The notes: generated from the sequence alone by a model not told the origin. Counted from the stretch's first letter, positions 1-8,093 are shown. The stretch is 10,414 nt of DNA from X23 sp050251575 (GCA_050251575.1 JBFWMP010000100.1:1-10414); one strand, 5' to 3'. Translations and numbers: made by a program.

Positions 1-149
1 AACAGAACTAATATTGAAAACGAGAAGCAAGTACTTCATATATTTGTAATTATCTTATTATAACATTAGTTATCATATATATCAAATAAAATAATTTTTA
101 CTCATCCATAACTACAGTGTTAAACTCTTTTAAATACAATCCTATTTGC
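1..149. other. AT-rich intergenic region at left edge
   Basis: This stretch follows the stop codon of the second ABC exporter gene. It contains the outward sigma-A promoter at 57-85 and no open frame of note. I see no GC-rich hairpin followed by a T-run, so a rho-independent terminator for the ABC pair is not evident. Read-through into the next gene to the left is possible. Confidence 0.5.
57..85 (-). promoter_or_regulatory. Near-consensus sigma-A promoter firing out of the window
   Basis: On the minus strand a -35 box TTGATA (80-85) is followed by a 17-nt spacer and a perfect -10 box TATAAT (57-62). Transcription would start near position 50 and run off the left edge, so the gene served is outside the window. 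It lies about 65 bp beyond the end of the ABC exporter gene and is on the same strand, so the next gene to the left probably has its own promoter. A perfect 8-bp palindrome, AAGTACTT, lies at 29-36 in the early transcribed region. The call rests on box match and spacing only. Confidence 0.55.
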
Positions 150-2018
150 TTAACTTACCTGTATACCTTCAAACTGACTGTTATAAAGATTTGCATAGAA
201 GCCCTTCTTCGCAAGCAACTCACGGTGGCTACCTTGTTCTACAATATCTCCATGATTCATGACAAGTATTAAATCAGCATCCCGGATTGTGGACAATCGG
301 TGAGCAATAATAAAACTTGTACGGTTTTCCATAAGATGATCCATAGCCTTTTGAATCTGAACCTCAGTTCGAGTATCTACCGAACTTGTAGCCTCATCAA
401 GAATAAGAATTTTGGGATTTGCAAGAATGGCTCTTGCAATTGTAATGAGTTGCTTCTGCCCTTGCGATATATTTGAAGCTTCTTCATTCAGAGTCATATT
501 GTAGCCATCGGGCAGCACGTGCACGAAGCTATCAACATGTGCTGCTCTTGCAGCAGCGATAACTTCTTCATCCGTTGCATCAAGACGCCCATATCGAATA
601 TTCTCTTTTATGCTCCCATTGTAAAGCCAGGTATCCTGTAAAACCATACCAAACATCAAACGCAGGTCGCCACGGGCAAAATCTCTAATATCATAACCGT
701 CAATTAATATTCCACCCTCGTTTACATCATAGAAGCGCATGAGCAGCTTAATCATAGTTGTCTTACCTGCACCGGTAGGCCCGACAATTGCAACCTTCTG
801 TCCCGGCCTAACAGAAACTGAGAAATCATTGATAATGATCTTATCAGAATTATATCCAAAATGAACATTCTTAAACTCAACACTCCCCTGAACATTTTCA
901 AGTTTCACTGGTTCGGACGCTTCAGGAATTTCCTCTTTCTCTGACAGGAACTCAAATACCCGCTCTGCAGAAGCGACAGTCTGCTGAAGCACATTAGAAA
1001 TATTAGCAATCTGTGAAATAGGTTGGGTGAAGGAACGTACATACTGAATAAATGCCTGAATATCTCCTACTTCAATGGTTTTTTTTACTGCAAGCCATCC
1101 CCCCAGAACAGATACTGCCACATAACCCAAATTACCTACAAAAGTCATAATAGGCATCATCATTCCAGACAGAAACTGGGATTTCCATGCTGCACCATAG
1201 AGCTTTTCATTTAATATATTAAACTTCTCTACGCTTTTTTCCTCACCATTAAAAGCTTTTATTACATTATGCCCGCCATACATTTCCTCAACATGACCGT
1301 TTATGTTCCCTAAATATTTCTGCTGATGCTTAAAATACTTTTGTGACCGCTTCACAACAAACATAATCAGTATCATAGATATAGGAATGATGCAAAGTGC
1401 TGCAAGTGTCATTTGCCAGCTTATACTAAACATCATAATAATCACACCAACTACAGTTGTAACCGATGTGATAATTTGAGTCAAGCTTTGATTAAGCGTC
1501 TGGCTGACAGTATCAACATCATTCGTAACACGAGATAATATTTCACCATGGTTTGTACCGTCAAAATATTTAAGCGGCATGCGATTTATTTTTTCGGAAA
1601 TTTCCCTTCGGAAGCGATAACTTACTTTCATCGAAACACCCGACATCACCCACCCTTGGATGTACCCGAATAATGCACTTGATAAATACAAAACTGCAAG
1701 GATTAGAATGATATTCCTAATATAAATGAAATCTATTCCACCACTGGTCCCTGCAATTTTATTCATAACACCCTCGAATAATTTTGTGGTCGCTCTACCT
1801 AAAACCTTAGGACCTATGATAGTAAATATCGCACTGGCTGCTGCAAATATAAATACAACTATAATTGATGCCTTATACTCACTCAGATATTTAATTAACC
1901 TTGCCATTGTCCCTTTGAAATCCCTTGCTTTTTCTCCGCCCTCCATCATCCCTCCGGGTCCATGCCCTCGTCCGCCTATTGGCCTTGAGTGCTGTGTACT
2001 AGTATTGCGTTCACTCAC
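150..2018 (-). CDS. Heterodimeric ABC exporter half-transporter, catalytic-Glu subunit (ATP-binding/permease)
   Basis: A 622-residue type IV ABC exporter half: a soluble N-terminus, six TM segments (about 51-69, 101-122, 181-200, 204-223, 286-310, plus a TM6 near 320-340 that is less clear), then a nucleotide-binding domain from about 378. Visible NBD motifs are Walker A GPTGAGKTT (413-421), Q-loop Q461, a degenerate signature ISQGQ (517-521, where LSGGQ is normal), Walker B ILILDE with catalytic Glu542, and switch His573. The N-terminus (about 10-35) is rich in Gly, Arg and His. The start chosen is GTG at 2018: it has AAGGAGG seven bases upstream and overlaps the preceding stop as GTGA. An ATG at 2072 in the same frame would add 18 residues lying inside the upstream gene and looks spurious. 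The protein should pair with the 741-residue product encoded just upstream. The family exports drugs, lipids or peptides; the substrate cannot be read from the sequence. Confidence 0.93.
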   Translation of the reverse strand: MSERNTSTQHSRPIGGRGHGPGGMMEGGEKARDFKGTMARLIKYLSEYKASIIVVFIFAAASAIFTIIGPKVLGRATTKLFEGVMNKIAGTSGGIDFIYIRNIILILAVLYLSSALFGYIQGWVMSGVSMKVSYRFRREISEKINRMPLKYFDGTNHGEILSRVTNDVDTVSQTLNQSLTQIITSVTTVVGVIIMMFSISWQMTLAALCIIPISMILIMFVVKRSQKYFKHQQKYLGNINGHVEEMYGGHNVIKAFNGEEKSVEKFNILNEKLYGAAWKSQFLSGMMMPIMTFVGNLGYVAVSVLGGWLAVKKTIEVGDIQAFIQYVRSFTQPISQIANISNVLQQTVASAERVFEFLSEKEEIPEASEPVKLENVQGSVEFKNVHFGYNSDKIIINDFSVSVRPGQKVAIVGPTGAGKTTMIKLLMRFYDVNEGGILIDGYDIRDFARGDLRLMFGMVLQDTWLYNGSIKENIRYGRLDATDEEVIAAARAAHVDSFVHVLPDGYNMTLNEEASNISQGQKQLITIARAILANPKILILDEATSSVDTRTEVQIQKAMDHLMENRTSFIIAHRLSTIRDADLILVMNHGDIVEQGSHRELLAKKGFYANLYNSQFEGIQVS

Positions 2019-4240
2019 GCTAATTCCTCCTTCGAGAGCTGTGATAAAGCAATTTCCTGATATGTCGGGCAAGTTCGCATAAGTTCCTTGTGGGCACCTA
2101 CGCCGACAATTTTACCTTCATCAAGAACAATAATCTGCTCAGCATTTATGATGGTTGAAATACGCTGCGCGACAATAAGAACTATATTTGAACCTGTTTG
2201 GGCTTTTAACGCTCTCCTCAGAGCTGCGTCTGTCTTAAAGTCAAGGGCAGAGAAGCTATCATCAAATATATATACCTCAGGTCTTTTAATAAGCGCACGG
2301 GCGATTGACAACCTCTGTTTCTGGCCCCCGGATACGTTCGTTCCCCCTTGTGAAATTGCTGTTTCAAAACCCTCTGGATTTTCTGTTATGAACTCTATCG
2401 CCTGAGCGACCTCTGCCGCTCTCCTTATCTCCTCGTCTGTTGCATTTGGATCTGCATATCTTAAATTAGATTCAATGGTACCACTAAACAAAGAGCCCTT
2501 CTGAGGTATATAACCAATTTTCTCACGAAGTTCATGCTGTGTTACATCTCTTACATCTATTCCGTTGACGAGAACCTGGCCACTTGTCACGTCATAAAAA
2601 CGCGGAATCAGGTTAATCAGGGTTGTTTTACCTGCACCGGTGGAACCTATAAAGGCTGTAGTCTGCCCCGATAAGGCTCTGAAGCTTATATCCTTAAGCA
2701 TATCCTCTTCAGCCCCCGGATATCTGAAAAATACACTTCTAAATTCAACTATGCCTTTTACACTTTTATCAAAATTCTTAGGCTTTTCCGGGTCTACAAT
2801 CATAGTCTCTGTTTCCAATACCTCAGCAATACGCTGTGCAGATACTGACGCTCTTGGTATCATGATAAACATCATGGATAGCATTAGAAATGCAAAAATA
2901 ATTTGCATCGCATATTGCATAAATGCCATCATATCCCCAACCTGCATAGCCGAGTCTGCAATCTGATGTGCCCCTGTCCAAACGATGAGCAGTGTAACGC
3001 CATTCATGATAAGCATCATAGCAGGCATCATGAGTATCATGACACGATTTACAAAAAGATTAGTACTTGTAAGATCATGATTTGCCTTATCAAAGCGCTC
3101 CTCCTCAAACTTTTGGGTGTTGAATGCTCTTATCACCATCATACCCGAAAGATTCTCACGGGTTACAAGATTAAGCCTGTCAATAAGTTTTTGGATAATC
3201 TTAAATTTAGGCATGGCAACTGAAAACACTACAAGTATCAGCCCTAAAAGTACAATAACTGAAAGCATGATAATCCAGGACATGGAAGAACTTTTGCCGA
3301 GAGCTTTGATTACTCCTCCCACTCCCATAATAGGTGCATAGAATACCATTCTTATCATTATACCCATAAGCATCTGAATCTGAGTAATATCATTGGTTGT
3401 TCTTGTGATCAGTGAAGCGGTGGAAAATCTATCAAATTCTGAATTAGAAAAACTTTCAACCTTAGTAAAGACATATCCGCGTAAATTTTGTGCCAGCCCT
3501 GCCGCTGTTCTTGCTGATAAAAAACCTACTATAACTGTACATACTGCAGCCAGCAAGGATAATAGAAGCATACGTATTCCTGTGTTGATAATGTAATTGC
3601 TTTGAATTTTGTCTGTATCCATACCAAGGGCAGCATATTCCATTTTTACCAAGGGAGCTGCCATCTGCATAATCATACTGTCACCTAAAGCTGTAAATTG
3701 TCTTTCCATAGATTCAGTTACTTCAGAAACTTGATCCTGCGACAGTTCTTCTAGTAAAGCGTAGAGATCTGTATTAGCCGGAATGTTCATTCCGTTAAAG
3801 GAGATAATCCCGTCCTTTGCCTCAGATTTCATTTTTTCAATCCCTGCAACAGCAAGAAAGGCTTTCCCCATGATATCATTGAGCTTAATAAGACTTGCTT
3901 TATCAATATCATCTTGAATATAAACAGGTTCTTTCGTTAAAACCGGATATTGCTTAACGTAATTATCATAATCTGTATTTGATTTATCAATCAGTATATA
4001 ATTTTTTACAACCTCTGCCTTATCATCTGCATCCATAAACAGTGCAAGCTTATCCATCTGGCCTTGTCTTATTGCTTTCGGTACTGCATTCACAATCCCT
4101 CCCTGCTGGATACCATTGTTTACAATGTCCGACATATAGTCGGGCAAAGAAAGATCTGCCATTGCTTGAACAAACAGCAAAACGATTGCTGCAATAATCA
4201 ACCCAATAAAAGGCTTTAGATATCTAGTTAACTTCAACAT
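2015..4240 (-). CDS. Heterodimeric ABC exporter half-transporter, degenerate-site subunit with large extracytoplasmic insert
   Basis: A 741-residue ABC exporter half, about 120-160 residues longer than the usual 580-620. The extra length is a hydrophilic stretch of about 190 residues (roughly 30-218) between TM1 (11-29) and TM2 (222-243), predicted to lie outside the membrane. TM3-TM6 follow at about 295-312, 321-343, 400-420 and 436-461. The NBD carries Walker A GSTGAGKTT (532-540), Q580, an intact signature VSGGQ (636-640), Walker B VYIFDD with Asp661 where the catalytic Glu normally sits, and Gln692 in place of the switch His. The substitutions mirror the weak signature of the partner at 150-2018, so the dimer has one hydrolytic site (partner Walker A/B plus this signature) and one degenerate site. 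The ATG is preceded by AAAGGAG and AGGAG motifs. The gene is first of a two-gene operon and no regulator gene adjoins it. Export of drugs, lipids or peptides is a family inference. Confidence 0.93.
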   Translation of the reverse strand: MLKLTRYLKPFIGLIIAAIVLLFVQAMADLSLPDYMSDIVNNGIQQGGIVNAVPKAIRQGQMDKLALFMDADDKAEVVKNYILIDKSNTDYDNYVKQYPVLTKEPVYIQDDIDKASLIKLNDIMGKAFLAVAGIEKMKSEAKDGIISFNGMNIPANTDLYALLEELSQDQVSEVTESMERQFTALGDSMIMQMAAPLVKMEYAALGMDTDKIQSNYIINTGIRMLLLSLLAAVCTVIVGFLSARTAAGLAQNLRGYVFTKVESFSNSEFDRFSTASLITRTTNDITQIQMLMGIMIRMVFYAPIMGVGGVIKALGKSSSMSWIIMLSVIVLLGLILVVFSVAMPKFKIIQKLIDRLNLVTRENLSGMMVIRAFNTQKFEEERFDKANHDLTSTNLFVNRVMILMMPAMMLIMNGVTLLIVWTGAHQIADSAMQVGDMMAFMQYAMQIIFAFLMLSMMFIMIPRASVSAQRIAEVLETETMIVDPEKPKNFDKSVKGIVEFRSVFFRYPGAEEDMLKDISFRALSGQTTAFIGSTGAGKTTLINLIPRFYDVTSGQVLVNGIDVRDVTQHELREKIGYIPQKGSLFSGTIESNLRYADPNATDEEIRRAAEVAQAIEFITENPEGFETAISQGGTNVSGGQKQRLSIARALIKRPEVYIFDDSFSALDFKTDAALRRALKAQTGSNIVLIVAQRISTIINAEQIIVLDEGKIVGVGAHKELMRTCPTYQEIALSQLSKEELA
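2026..2032 (-). promoter_or_regulatory. Ribosome binding site deciding the GTG start of the second ABC gene
   Basis: AAGGAGG lies inside the last codons of the upstream ABC gene, seven bases before GTG at 2018. The GTG overlaps the upstream TGA (GTGA), a standard coupling arrangement that keeps two subunits in balance. This favours the GTG start over the upstream in-frame ATG. Confidence 0.85.
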
Positions 4241-4360
4241 TATTCTCCTGCTCCTTTTTTAATCTGCTATGACTTGAAAGTACTTATTCAAAAATCTCTT
4301 ATATTTGTCTATCTATTAGCTTTCTTAATTTCCCATATTAATATTTCGTATATAAAATAT

Positions 4361-4390
4361 ATTTTACTCCTTATATTTCATCTATTCCAA
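4361..4390 (-). promoter_or_regulatory. Candidate promoter for the ABC exporter pair
   Basis: On the minus strand TTGGAA (4385-4390; 4 of 6 matches to the -35 consensus) and TAAAAT (4361-4366; 5 of 6 to the -10) are 18 bp apart. This would give a leader of about 115 nt before the ATG at 4240. The leader includes an AAGTACTT palindrome (4278-4285) within a small TTGAA/TTCAA hairpin. The region is so AT-rich that chance matches are likely. Confidence 0.3.
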
Positions 4391-4463
4391 TAGTTTTTCT
4401 ATTCACTTATTATTACATTGGGTAACTATACGTTTTGTTTGCACTAAGGCAGGTATTTAAGAA

Positions 4464-4518
4464 CATAAAAATTCCCCATGAAGATAAGCAAGAGTTCTCC
4501 TGCAAACACCTCATGGGG
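4464..4518 (-). terminator. Rho-independent terminator of the TRAP operon
   Basis: Read on the minus strand, the arms CCCCATGA (4511-4518) and TCATGGGG (4474-4481) form an 8-bp GC-containing stem. It is followed directly by AATTTTTA, a T-tract typical of intrinsic terminators. The 29-nt interior can fold further through partly complementary GCAAGAG-like and CTCCTGC-like segments. It lies about 80 bp after the stop codon of the fused permease gene, so it probably ends the TAXI-TRAP transcript. Confidence 0.7.
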
Positions 4519-4598
4519 TTTCATTAATCTTTATTTTCTTTCTGTATACATTATTATCATTAACTAATCTTATTAGTAATACGTGCAGCCTATCACTT

Positions 4599-6554
4599 CT
4601 ACATTATTTCTCTTTTTGATTTTCTTAGTTGGAATAAGAAAATTATTGTGATAGCGCCAATACCCGCTATATCAGTGAACATGCTCGGATGTATCAGCAT
4701 TAATCCAGCAACTAACAGCACTATTCTCTCAATCTTATTAGTATGTGTGAGGAAATATGCCTCCATGGCTGCACCTACTCCTAACATACCGATTAATGAA
4801 GTAGTAACAATCTGCGCAACCTGAAGCGGAGTCGTATTTATCAGCAGCAAAGCTGGACTGAAAGCAAAAATATAAGGTATTAAAAATGCTGCAATAGCGA
4901 GTTTGGTAGCTTGTATACCTGCCTTCATTGGATTTGCTTTTGCAATCGCTGATCCTGCATACGCAGCAAGTGCCACCGGAGGTGTTACGTCAGCTACAAT
5001 ACCAAAATAGAAAGCAAACATATGCGCTGCCAGTGCAGGCATACCTAATGCCATTACTGCCGGAGCAGTAATCGTCGATGTTATAATATAGTTAGCCGTC
5101 GTTGGTGCACCCATGCCAAGTATAAGTGACGCAATCATAGTAAAGAACAGCGTCAAAATTGGAATCCCGCCGGATAAGCCTAACAAGCCGGTAGCCATTT
5201 TCAATCCCAAACCTGTTAATGTTACAACCCCTACAATGATACCTGCCGTTGCACACGCTATGGCAACACCGATAATATTCCTAGCACCCATTTCAAGTGC
5301 TTCCATAAAGTCTTTAAAGCTCATTCTGGTGCTCTTACGCAGCATACTGGCAATAATAGAAAATACAATCCCATTAAATGCAGCCTTGACAGGCGTAGAA
5401 CCGTTTACAAGGAAGTAAATAATCGCTGCTAATGGTATGAATAGGTGGCCCCGTTCCTTCATAACATCCCAAAACTTAGGAACTTCATCCTTATTCATCC
5501 CCTTCATACCTAGCTTCTTCGCTTCTAGGTGAACCATAATCCAAATTCCAGTGAAGTATAATAGCGCCGGGATAATAGCTGCTTTCGCAACATCCAAATA
5601 GGGTATACCTAAAGATTCGGCCATCAAAAATGCAGCAGCCCCCATAATAGGCGGCATCAATTGTCCACCCGTTGAGGCAGCCGCTTCTACCGCAGCAGCA
5701 AATTCCGGTTTATAGCCTAAACTTTTCATCATTGGAATAGTAAAGCTTCCGGAACCAACAGTATTAGATACCGAACTGCCGGATACTGTACCTAAAAGTG
5801 CACTGGTAAGTACTGCAACCTTTGCAGGACCTCCTGCAGTAGCTCCTGCAATCGAATTAGCCAAATCAATAAAAAACTTTCCTATCCCTGTTTTATCTAA
5901 AAATGCTCCGAAAAGGATAAATAAGAATATAAATGAGGCACTAACCCCTAGAGGAACGCCCATGATTCCTTCAGTCGTAAAAAACAAATGTGTTACAATT
6001 CTTCTTAGCGAATAGCCTCTATGATTTAAAAATCCGGGCATATACGGTCCTAAATATGAGTAAGCAATAAAGATGCAGGCGATTACCAGAATCGGTATCC
6101 CTACTACTCTTCGGCATGCTTCCAATACCAGGAGTATTCCAATAATACCAACAATAATATCAACCGTATTATATGCACCGGCTCTGCCAATCAATACCTC
6201 ATAATTCCATATCAGATAGCCTGTAACGAAAACTCCGACAATAGCTAAAATTATATCTGACCAATGGATAGATCTTTTCGACATAGATTGGGTTGCCGGA
6301 TATAATAAAAATCCAAGCAGTAAAACAAAACCAAGATGGGCAGGCCTCAAAATCTGTGGCGGCAAAAGTCCATCATATGAGGTGTAAAGCTGAAATAATG
6401 AAAAAATAATTGCAATTGTTGCTATAATATAGTGCGGTATTCCTGTTAACCTTCTAAAAGCAGATTCTTTGTCATACTTCGCCAGTATTTCTTCAAGTTC
6501 TTGTTGGTTTGGCGTATCTTGATTCGTAAGCAGGTTTTCTTTCTCCATATTCAT
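4599..6554 (-). CDS. TAXI-type TRAP transporter fused permease (DctQ-DctM)
   Basis: A 651-residue, very hydrophobic protein matching the fused 4TM/12TM permease of TAXI-family TRAP transporters, which take up organic anions using an ion gradient. A polar N-terminus (1-35) precedes a DctQ-like part (about 40-170), then the DctM-like part. Diagnostic stretches include LFGAFLDKTGIGKFF (214-228), a Ser/Gly-rich hairpin region GTVSGSSVSNTVGSGSF (255-271), ASTGGQLMPPIMGAAAF (293-309), its pseudo-repeat GMGAPTTANYIITSTITAPA (480-499), and ADVTPPVALAAYAGS (521-535). The two related Gly/Thr/Pro segments fit the inverted-repeat hairpins of the family that form the ion and substrate sites. The ATG at 6554 has AAGGAGG eight bases upstream and overlaps the TGA of the DUF1850 gene as ATGA. 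It is the last gene of a three-gene operon whose binding protein is encoded at 7120-8088. The substrate is unknown. Confidence 0.95.
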   Translation of the reverse strand: MNMEKENLLTNQDTPNQQELEEILAKYDKESAFRRLTGIPHYIIATIAIIFSLFQLYTSYDGLLPPQILRPAHLGFVLLLGFLLYPATQSMSKRSIHWSDIILAIVGVFVTGYLIWNYEVLIGRAGAYNTVDIIVGIIGILLVLEACRRVVGIPILVIACIFIAYSYLGPYMPGFLNHRGYSLRRIVTHLFFTTEGIMGVPLGVSASFIFLFILFGAFLDKTGIGKFFIDLANSIAGATAGGPAKVAVLTSALLGTVSGSSVSNTVGSGSFTIPMMKSLGYKPEFAAAVEAAASTGGQLMPPIMGAAAFLMAESLGIPYLDVAKAAIIPALLYFTGIWIMVHLEAKKLGMKGMNKDEVPKFWDVMKERGHLFIPLAAIIYFLVNGSTPVKAAFNGIVFSIIASMLRKSTRMSFKDFMEALEMGARNIIGVAIACATAGIIVGVVTLTGLGLKMATGLLGLSGGIPILTLFFTMIASLILGMGAPTTANYIITSTITAPAVMALGMPALAAHMFAFYFGIVADVTPPVALAAYAGSAIAKANPMKAGIQATKLAIAAFLIPYIFAFSPALLLINTTPLQVAQIVTTSLIGMLGVGAAMEAYFLTHTNKIERIVLLVAGLMLIHPSMFTDIAGIGAITIIFLFQLRKSKREIM

Positions 6555-7120
6555 GACAACCCCCTCCTTATTAATATATGAATAGGTATCTTTCTAACCT
6601 CGAATCGAACAGTTTGCTGCGGCTGCGTCAGCTGATCCAAATATATCTCTTGCTCATGTATCATTAATTTATGTTCAGCAATCGTCCCTACAAAAAGAAG
6701 GTATTTCTCTAAAGGTAGATTGATATTATCAATTTCCATCCTGTCATCATAAATATTAAGCACCTGCCCTTTATCAATTTCATAAGGCACTCCAGCCCCA
6801 AATGAACGATAGATTGTCTTCTTTACCATAATACTATAGTCCGGTTGAATTTCAAAAACATCATCTACAGGACTTTTATTGACTGAATGCGTATACGTTA
6901 CAGTGAAAGTGTCATACGGCTTTATATCCGTATAATATAGAACTTTACCTGTCTTCTCTTCAATGAGAACAAATTTCCTCGCAACGGGAAAAAACAAAAC
7001 CACTATACTAAAAGCAAAAATAACTGCAAAAATACTTATTGCAGAAAGAGGCCGGGTAAACTTGCGTCTCCCCGGCGATGTTCTTTGTAAAATAGAGTTA
7101 TATATTTGGGCTGAATACAT
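6551..7120 (-). CDS. DUF1850 membrane-anchored protein of the TAXI-TRAP operon
   Basis: A 189-residue protein with a basic N-terminus (RRKFTR, 18-23), one membrane segment at about 25-46, and a predicted extracytoplasmic domain of about 140 residues. The signature segment TYTHSVNKSPVDDVFE (75-90) and FGAGVP (107-112) are what I recognise as the DUF1850 family, which often sits in TAXI-TRAP operons and has no assigned biochemical role that I know of. The ATG at 7118-7120 overlaps the stop of the binding-protein gene (TAATG), and no good ribosome binding site precedes it, so translation probably depends on coupling. Its own stop overlaps the permease start as ATGA. Position between binding protein and permease suggests a helper in docking, stability or substrate delivery, but that is inference. 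It lacks the four-helix look of a DctQ subunit, which is already fused to the permease. Confidence 0.85.
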   Translation of the reverse strand: MYSAQIYNSILQRTSPGRRKFTRPLSAISIFAVIFAFSIVVLFFPVARKFVLIEEKTGKVLYYTDIKPYDTFTVTYTHSVNKSPVDDVFEIQPDYSIMVKKTIYRSFGAGVPYEIDKGQVLNIYDDRMEIDNINLPLEKYLLFVGTIAEHKLMIHEQEIYLDQLTQPQQTVRFEVRKIPIHILIRRGLS

Positions 7121-8088
7121 TATTTAACTACGCCTTTTTCTTTATAATATTTTTCTGCTCCCGGATGCAGTGGCACAGATACACCTTTTATAGCATCATT
7201 TATATCCAATTCTTTCCCTTTGGCATGGGCATTCCCTAATTCTTCTTTATTTTCAAATAAAGATTTAGTAAGATCGTATACTACATCATCCTTTAAATCC
7301 TTGCGAACGATTAAAGTAGCTTTTACAGCTACAGTTTTAGCATCTTCAGTCATACCCTTATAGATATCCTTGCTAATAGTGTATTGTGTATAGAAAGGAT
7401 ACTTCTCTGCCAACTTTGCAGCAGACGCATCATCAATTGAAAGCACTTTTACATCCTGCAGCGCTGTAATTTCTTGTATTGCTGTATTCGGAACACCTGC
7501 TGTTACAAAAAATCCATCCAACTGCTTATCCTTATAGGCATTAGCAGACTCTTTGAACGAAAGGCGGGTAACTTTTAAATCATCAAATGTCAATCCATAA
7601 GCCTCAAGGACCTGTTTAGCGTTTGCTTCAACACCGCTGCCTGCATCCCCAACAGAAATTCTCTTACCCTTCATGTCTGCAACAGAATTGATACCACTGT
7701 CAGGTGAAACAACAATTTGAACAACTTCTGGATATAAGGTTGCTAAAGTTCTAAATCCTTCAATTTTTTCATTCTCACCTTCAAGATTAAAAAGTTCTGT
7801 TCCGGTAAACGCATAATCCATAACATCATTTTGAACGATAGCTAAATCTGCTTCGCCCTTACCAACTAATCTCAGGTTTTCTTTAGATGCACCTGTTGCT
7901 TGAGCAGTCACATTCATATTCTCAACTTTCGTATTGAAAATTTGTGCCATTGCTCCCCCAAAAGGATAATATGTACCTGAGGTACCTCCTGTTGCTAAAA
8001 TCAAATTGTTTTTTGCTGCGCCACATCCGGATAAAACCATGGATAACCCCAAAACAACGCATAAAACTAATAATAGTAACTTCTTCAA
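7120..8088 (-). CDS. TAXI-family TRAP transporter solute-binding lipoprotein
   Basis: A 322-residue extracytoplasmic binding protein. The N-terminus is a lipoprotein signal: two Lys, a hydrophobic core, and lipobox LSGC with Cys22 as the predicted lipid-modified residue. TAXI-family features are ATGGTSGTYYPFGGAMAQIF (32-51), QNDVMDYAF (86-94), a central SVGDAGSGVEANAKQVLEAY stretch (145-164), DGFFVTAGVPNTAIQE (191-206), and a C-terminal PLHPGAEKYYKEKG (306-319). The start is TTG at 8088, with GGAGGGG ending five bases upstream and no competing ATG. The family captures organic acids or amino-acid-like anions and delivers them to a fused DctQM permease, here encoded two genes downstream. Expression probably comes from the promoter at 8142-8170. 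The ligand cannot be deduced from the sequence. Confidence 0.95.
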   Translation of the reverse strand: MKKLLLLVLCVVLGLSMVLSGCGAAKNNLILATGGTSGTYYPFGGAMAQIFNTKVENMNVTAQATGASKENLRLVGKGEADLAIVQNDVMDYAFTGTELFNLEGENEKIEGFRTLATLYPEVVQIVVSPDSGINSVADMKGKRISVGDAGSGVEANAKQVLEAYGLTFDDLKVTRLSFKESANAYKDKQLDGFFVTAGVPNTAIQEITALQDVKVLSIDDASAAKLAEKYPFYTQYTISKDIYKGMTEDAKTVAVKATLIVRKDLKDDVVYDLTKSLFENKEELGNAHAKGKELDINDAIKGVSVPLHPGAEKYYKEKGVVK

Positions 8089-8093
8089 TATAA

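Larger units (their letters stand above)
4241..4598. other. Intergenic region between TRAP operon and ABC operon
   Basis: 358 bp of AT-rich non-coding DNA. It holds a hairpin terminator for the TRAP operon (4464-4518), a weak candidate promoter for the ABC pair (4361-4390), and the ABC ribosome binding site just upstream of 4240. I see no riboswitch-like conserved core, no T-box, no regulator gene, and no short ORF with a credible ribosome binding site. Confidence 0.6.

Noticed and set aside
1910..1990. Gly/His/Arg-rich N-terminus of the 622-residue ABC subunit as a metal-binding domain
   Set aside because: Only a few His residues are present, without a spaced metal-binding motif. Gly/Arg-rich tails before TM1 are, as I recall, common in clostridial members of this subfamily.
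1023..3596. Several plus-strand open frames opposite the ABC genes
   Set aside because: They are antisense to strongly recognised ABC exporter domains, lack ribosome binding sites, and have no plausible protein features of their own.
4241..4460. Riboswitch, T-box or attenuator in the ABC operon leader
   Set aside because: I found no conserved core motif, no terminator hairpin before the ATG, and no leader peptide with a ribosome binding site. There is only a small 5-bp hairpin.
4478..4567. Small plus-strand ORF of about 29 codons across the terminator region
   Set aside because: There is no ribosome binding site, and the frame runs through a hairpin better explained as the TRAP operon terminator.
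5113..5418. Plus-strand open frame of about 100 codons opposite the TRAP permease
   Set aside because: It is the antisense shadow of a conserved membrane region, and its composition follows from the sense codons.
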